Source: Candidatus Sumerlaeota bacterium
GTDB lineage: Bacteria; Sumerlaeota; Sumerlaeia; JADFCT01
Direction: 5' to 3'
NCBI GenBank assembly: GCA_026398575.1
Contig: JAPLSP010000439.1
Location: 1 to 14,214, forward strand
Length of the DNA: 14,214 bases
The notes under the pieces were generated by a model, which was not told the DNA's origin, ran no database searches, and saw only the letters and a program-made list of their open reading frames with translations. Positions within the stretch are counted from its first letter, which is position 1; every line of letters starts with the position of its first letter. A program made the position numbers and the translations under genes. Positions 12,799-14,214 of this stretch are shown piece after piece.

Positions 12799-14198
12799 GA
12801 GGTTTGGCGTTTTTCAAAAACGAAGATGGTCCGCCCGAGCGTGATCTGATCGCCGCTGCGCAGCCGGGTCCGGACCGTGGGCCGCTGATTCACCATGATC
12901 GGGCGGTCCGGATGCCGCGCTTCGATCTCGCACAGGTCGCTCGTGGCGCGCAGCGTGGCCGCGAACTCAGGAACTCCGGGATCGTTGAAGAGATAGATTT
13001 CGGCGCGCGGCGAAGAGCCGATGCGCATGATGTCCTTGAAGAGGAGGAATTCCTTTCCGGCCAGCGGCCCCTGGATCATGCGCAGCCAGGCGTCGCGCGC
13101 CAGGAGTTCCACCAGGCCGATCATGCCGCCGACGCAGGCGCCGATGGCCAGCAGGCCGATCATCCGGCTCCAGAGCGCGCTGGGCTTGTCTGTGCCGAGC
13201 AACAGCAGATCAATGGGATCGAACAGCAGCCCGCCGACCAGACCGCCCACCACGCCGCCGAGGAATCCATAGAGCAGCAGGCGCCCCGAGCGCAGGGCGA
13301 CGCCCTGTCCAAGGCCCATGACGATGCCGGCCAGCATCCATCCGAGCGCCCGTCCGCCCATCTGAATCAGGAAAGCGGTGGCGGTCATCCCCTGGTGTTG
13401 GGCCATGATGTTCATTGCGACGGCGCTGATGGGCCCATAGACAATGCCTGCGATGAAGCTGAAGATGAATCCGCCGATGAATCCCAGCAACAGGCCGATC
13501 AATCCTGACAGCAATGCCCGGCGCCAGAGGCGGCAGATCAGGCCGTCAATCGTGCCGATGAACAATCCGATCATTCCCGCGACAAGGGGGAAGAGCAGCA
13601 AAGAGGAGATTTCATGCTGCGAGGAGAGATCCGAGAGAAGGAGTTCGGCCTGCCGGGCGGATTGCGGCGGAGGATCCGGGACCAGAAACAGTCCGATGGA
13701 CAGGGAGTTTTTGCCGAAGGGAATGTATTCCACATAGACGCCGACGGTCTGGCCCGGCGTGAGTTCGCTGAGTTCCACCGGCTTTTTTTTTCCGTGTGGC
13801 GGCAGCCATTTGGCGTCTTCCGCGATCCAGATTTTTTCGTTTTTCAAGCGAATCCAACCCAGGGAATCCATACCCAATTCGAGGTTGTGGCGCCCGGACG
13901 TGAGGTTCGGAACTGGAATGCTGGAGGCGTTCACTTCCTGGACGACGCCCTGTATATAAAGCCGGTCGTCAAAAAACGGCTCGATCACGGCCCAGGCAAT
14001 GAAGGCGGCCAGAGAACCTGCCATCATGAAAACGAACCAGTTCTGATAATACCATCGGGCCTGATTCCGCGACGATTTGCCGGCTTCGCCGCGCAGGTTC
14101 ATCTGGCGCTTCAGCAAGTCGTCCACGTGCTCGCTTGCCGCTTCGGCTTTGGTGATGCGAATGATGTCCGTTTGTGAATTGCCCTGGGTTTCATTCAT
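12795..14198 (-). CDS. Multi-pass membrane protein with degenerate C-terminal FHA domain
   Basis: The product is 467 residues. A charged cytoplasmic N-terminus is followed by a first membrane helix (about 55-74), a soluble domain (about 77-195) with a small beta-rich portion, a glycine-rich block of about five or six membrane helices (about 198-366; GLIGLLLGFIGGF, GFLGGVVGGLVGG), and a cytoplasmic FHA-like domain (about 377-464). FHA domains usually bind phosphothreonine peptides. Here the core reads MRIGSSPRAEIYLFNDPG, VPEFAATL and RSGDQITLG: the fold pattern is kept, but the usual GR and SxxH residues are replaced. ATG 14198 has AGGA 7 bases upstream; a GTG at 14204 is also open. Only 16 bases lie between the start and the window edge, so genes upstream in the same operon may be missing. 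Confidence 0.8.
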   Translation of the reverse strand: MNETQGNSQTDIIRITKAEAASEHVDDLLKRQMNLRGEAGKSSRNQARWYYQNWFVFMMAGSLAAFIAWAVIEPFFDDRLYIQGVVQEVNASSIPVPNLTSGRHNLELGMDSLGWIRLKNEKIWIAEDAKWLPPHGKKKPVELSELTPGQTVGVYVEYIPFGKNSLSIGLFLVPDPPPQSARQAELLLSDLSSQHEISSLLLFPLVAGMIGLFIGTIDGLICRLWRRALLSGLIGLLLGFIGGFIFSFIAGIVYGPISAVAMNIMAQHQGMTATAFLIQMGGRALGWMLAGIVMGLGQGVALRSGRLLLYGFLGGVVGGLVGGLLFDPIDLLLLGTDKPSALWSRMIGLLAIGACVGGMIGLVELLARDAWLRMIQGPLAGKEFLLFKDIMRIGSSPRAEIYLFNDPGVPEFAATLRATSDLCEIEARHPDRPIMVNQRPTVRTRLRSGDQITLGRTIFVFEKRQTS

Positions 14199-14214
14199 GT
14201 CCACATCCTGTTCT

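Noticed and set aside
11526..14198. Assignment to Bil or type II CBASS antiphage systems
   Set aside because: Those need E1, JAB and, for CBASS, a cyclase; none is visible in the window, and RING plus FHA membrane genes are not their usual parts.

Overview
The window reads as GC-rich bacterial DNA from a saprophytic polysaccharide degrader, most likely a member of the PVC group or a related deep-branching environmental lineage. This placement is inferred from gene content only: large secreted glycan-active proteins with BNR, beta-helix and FnIII-like modules, a planctomycete-style FHA/zinc-ribbon membrane-protein pair, and a bacterial E2-like protein. No rRNA, tRNA, CRISPR array or complete insertion sequence was found.

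Layout, left to right. (1) 1-335, minus strand: the N-terminal part of a DNA N4/N6-methyltransferase, cut by the window edge. (2) 336-665: non-coding, with a perfect 34-bp inverted repeat. (3) 666-8413, all minus strand: a secreted polysaccharide-utilisation block. Its transcription order is a heparinase II/III-family lyase (6257-8413), a BNR beta-propeller enzyme with an inserted carbohydrate-binding-like domain (3337-6138), a truncated glycosidase-like remnant (3076-3297) and a CBM/FnIII/beta-helix protein (666-3083). (4) 8414-8891: a divergent intergenic region holding an orphan coding-like segment and a TGTCAA-N8-TTGACA inverted repeat. (5) 8892-11429, plus strand: a secreted GH5 (subfamily 8-like) endo-beta-mannanase with an unrecognised N-terminal module and three 91-residue C-terminal repeats. 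Its catalytic domain is clearly more AT-rich than its flanks. (6) 11526-14198, minus strand: a compact three-gene cluster made of an FHA-like multi-pass membrane protein, a membrane-anchored zinc-ribbon/RING-like protein and a ubiquitin-conjugating-enzyme (E2)-like protein.

The genes of block 3 and the mannanase all appear to be exported and to act on plant or algal polysaccharides: mannan cleavage, uronate-polysaccharide elimination, propeller-type hydrolysis or binding, and beta-helix lyase or binding. The three-gene cluster in block 6 is the most exciting part. The E2-like protein keeps an HPN motif followed by a cysteine in the canonical place. The gene before it encodes eight C/H ligands in a RING-type cross-brace pattern followed by two transmembrane helices. 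The FHA-like gene overlaps the RING gene by 4 bases (ATGA). Together they suggest a membrane-tethered ubiquitin-like conjugation or signalling apparatus. No E1, ubiquitin-like modifier or JAB peptidase is visible here, and the operon probably continues beyond the right edge, so the system cannot be completed from this window.
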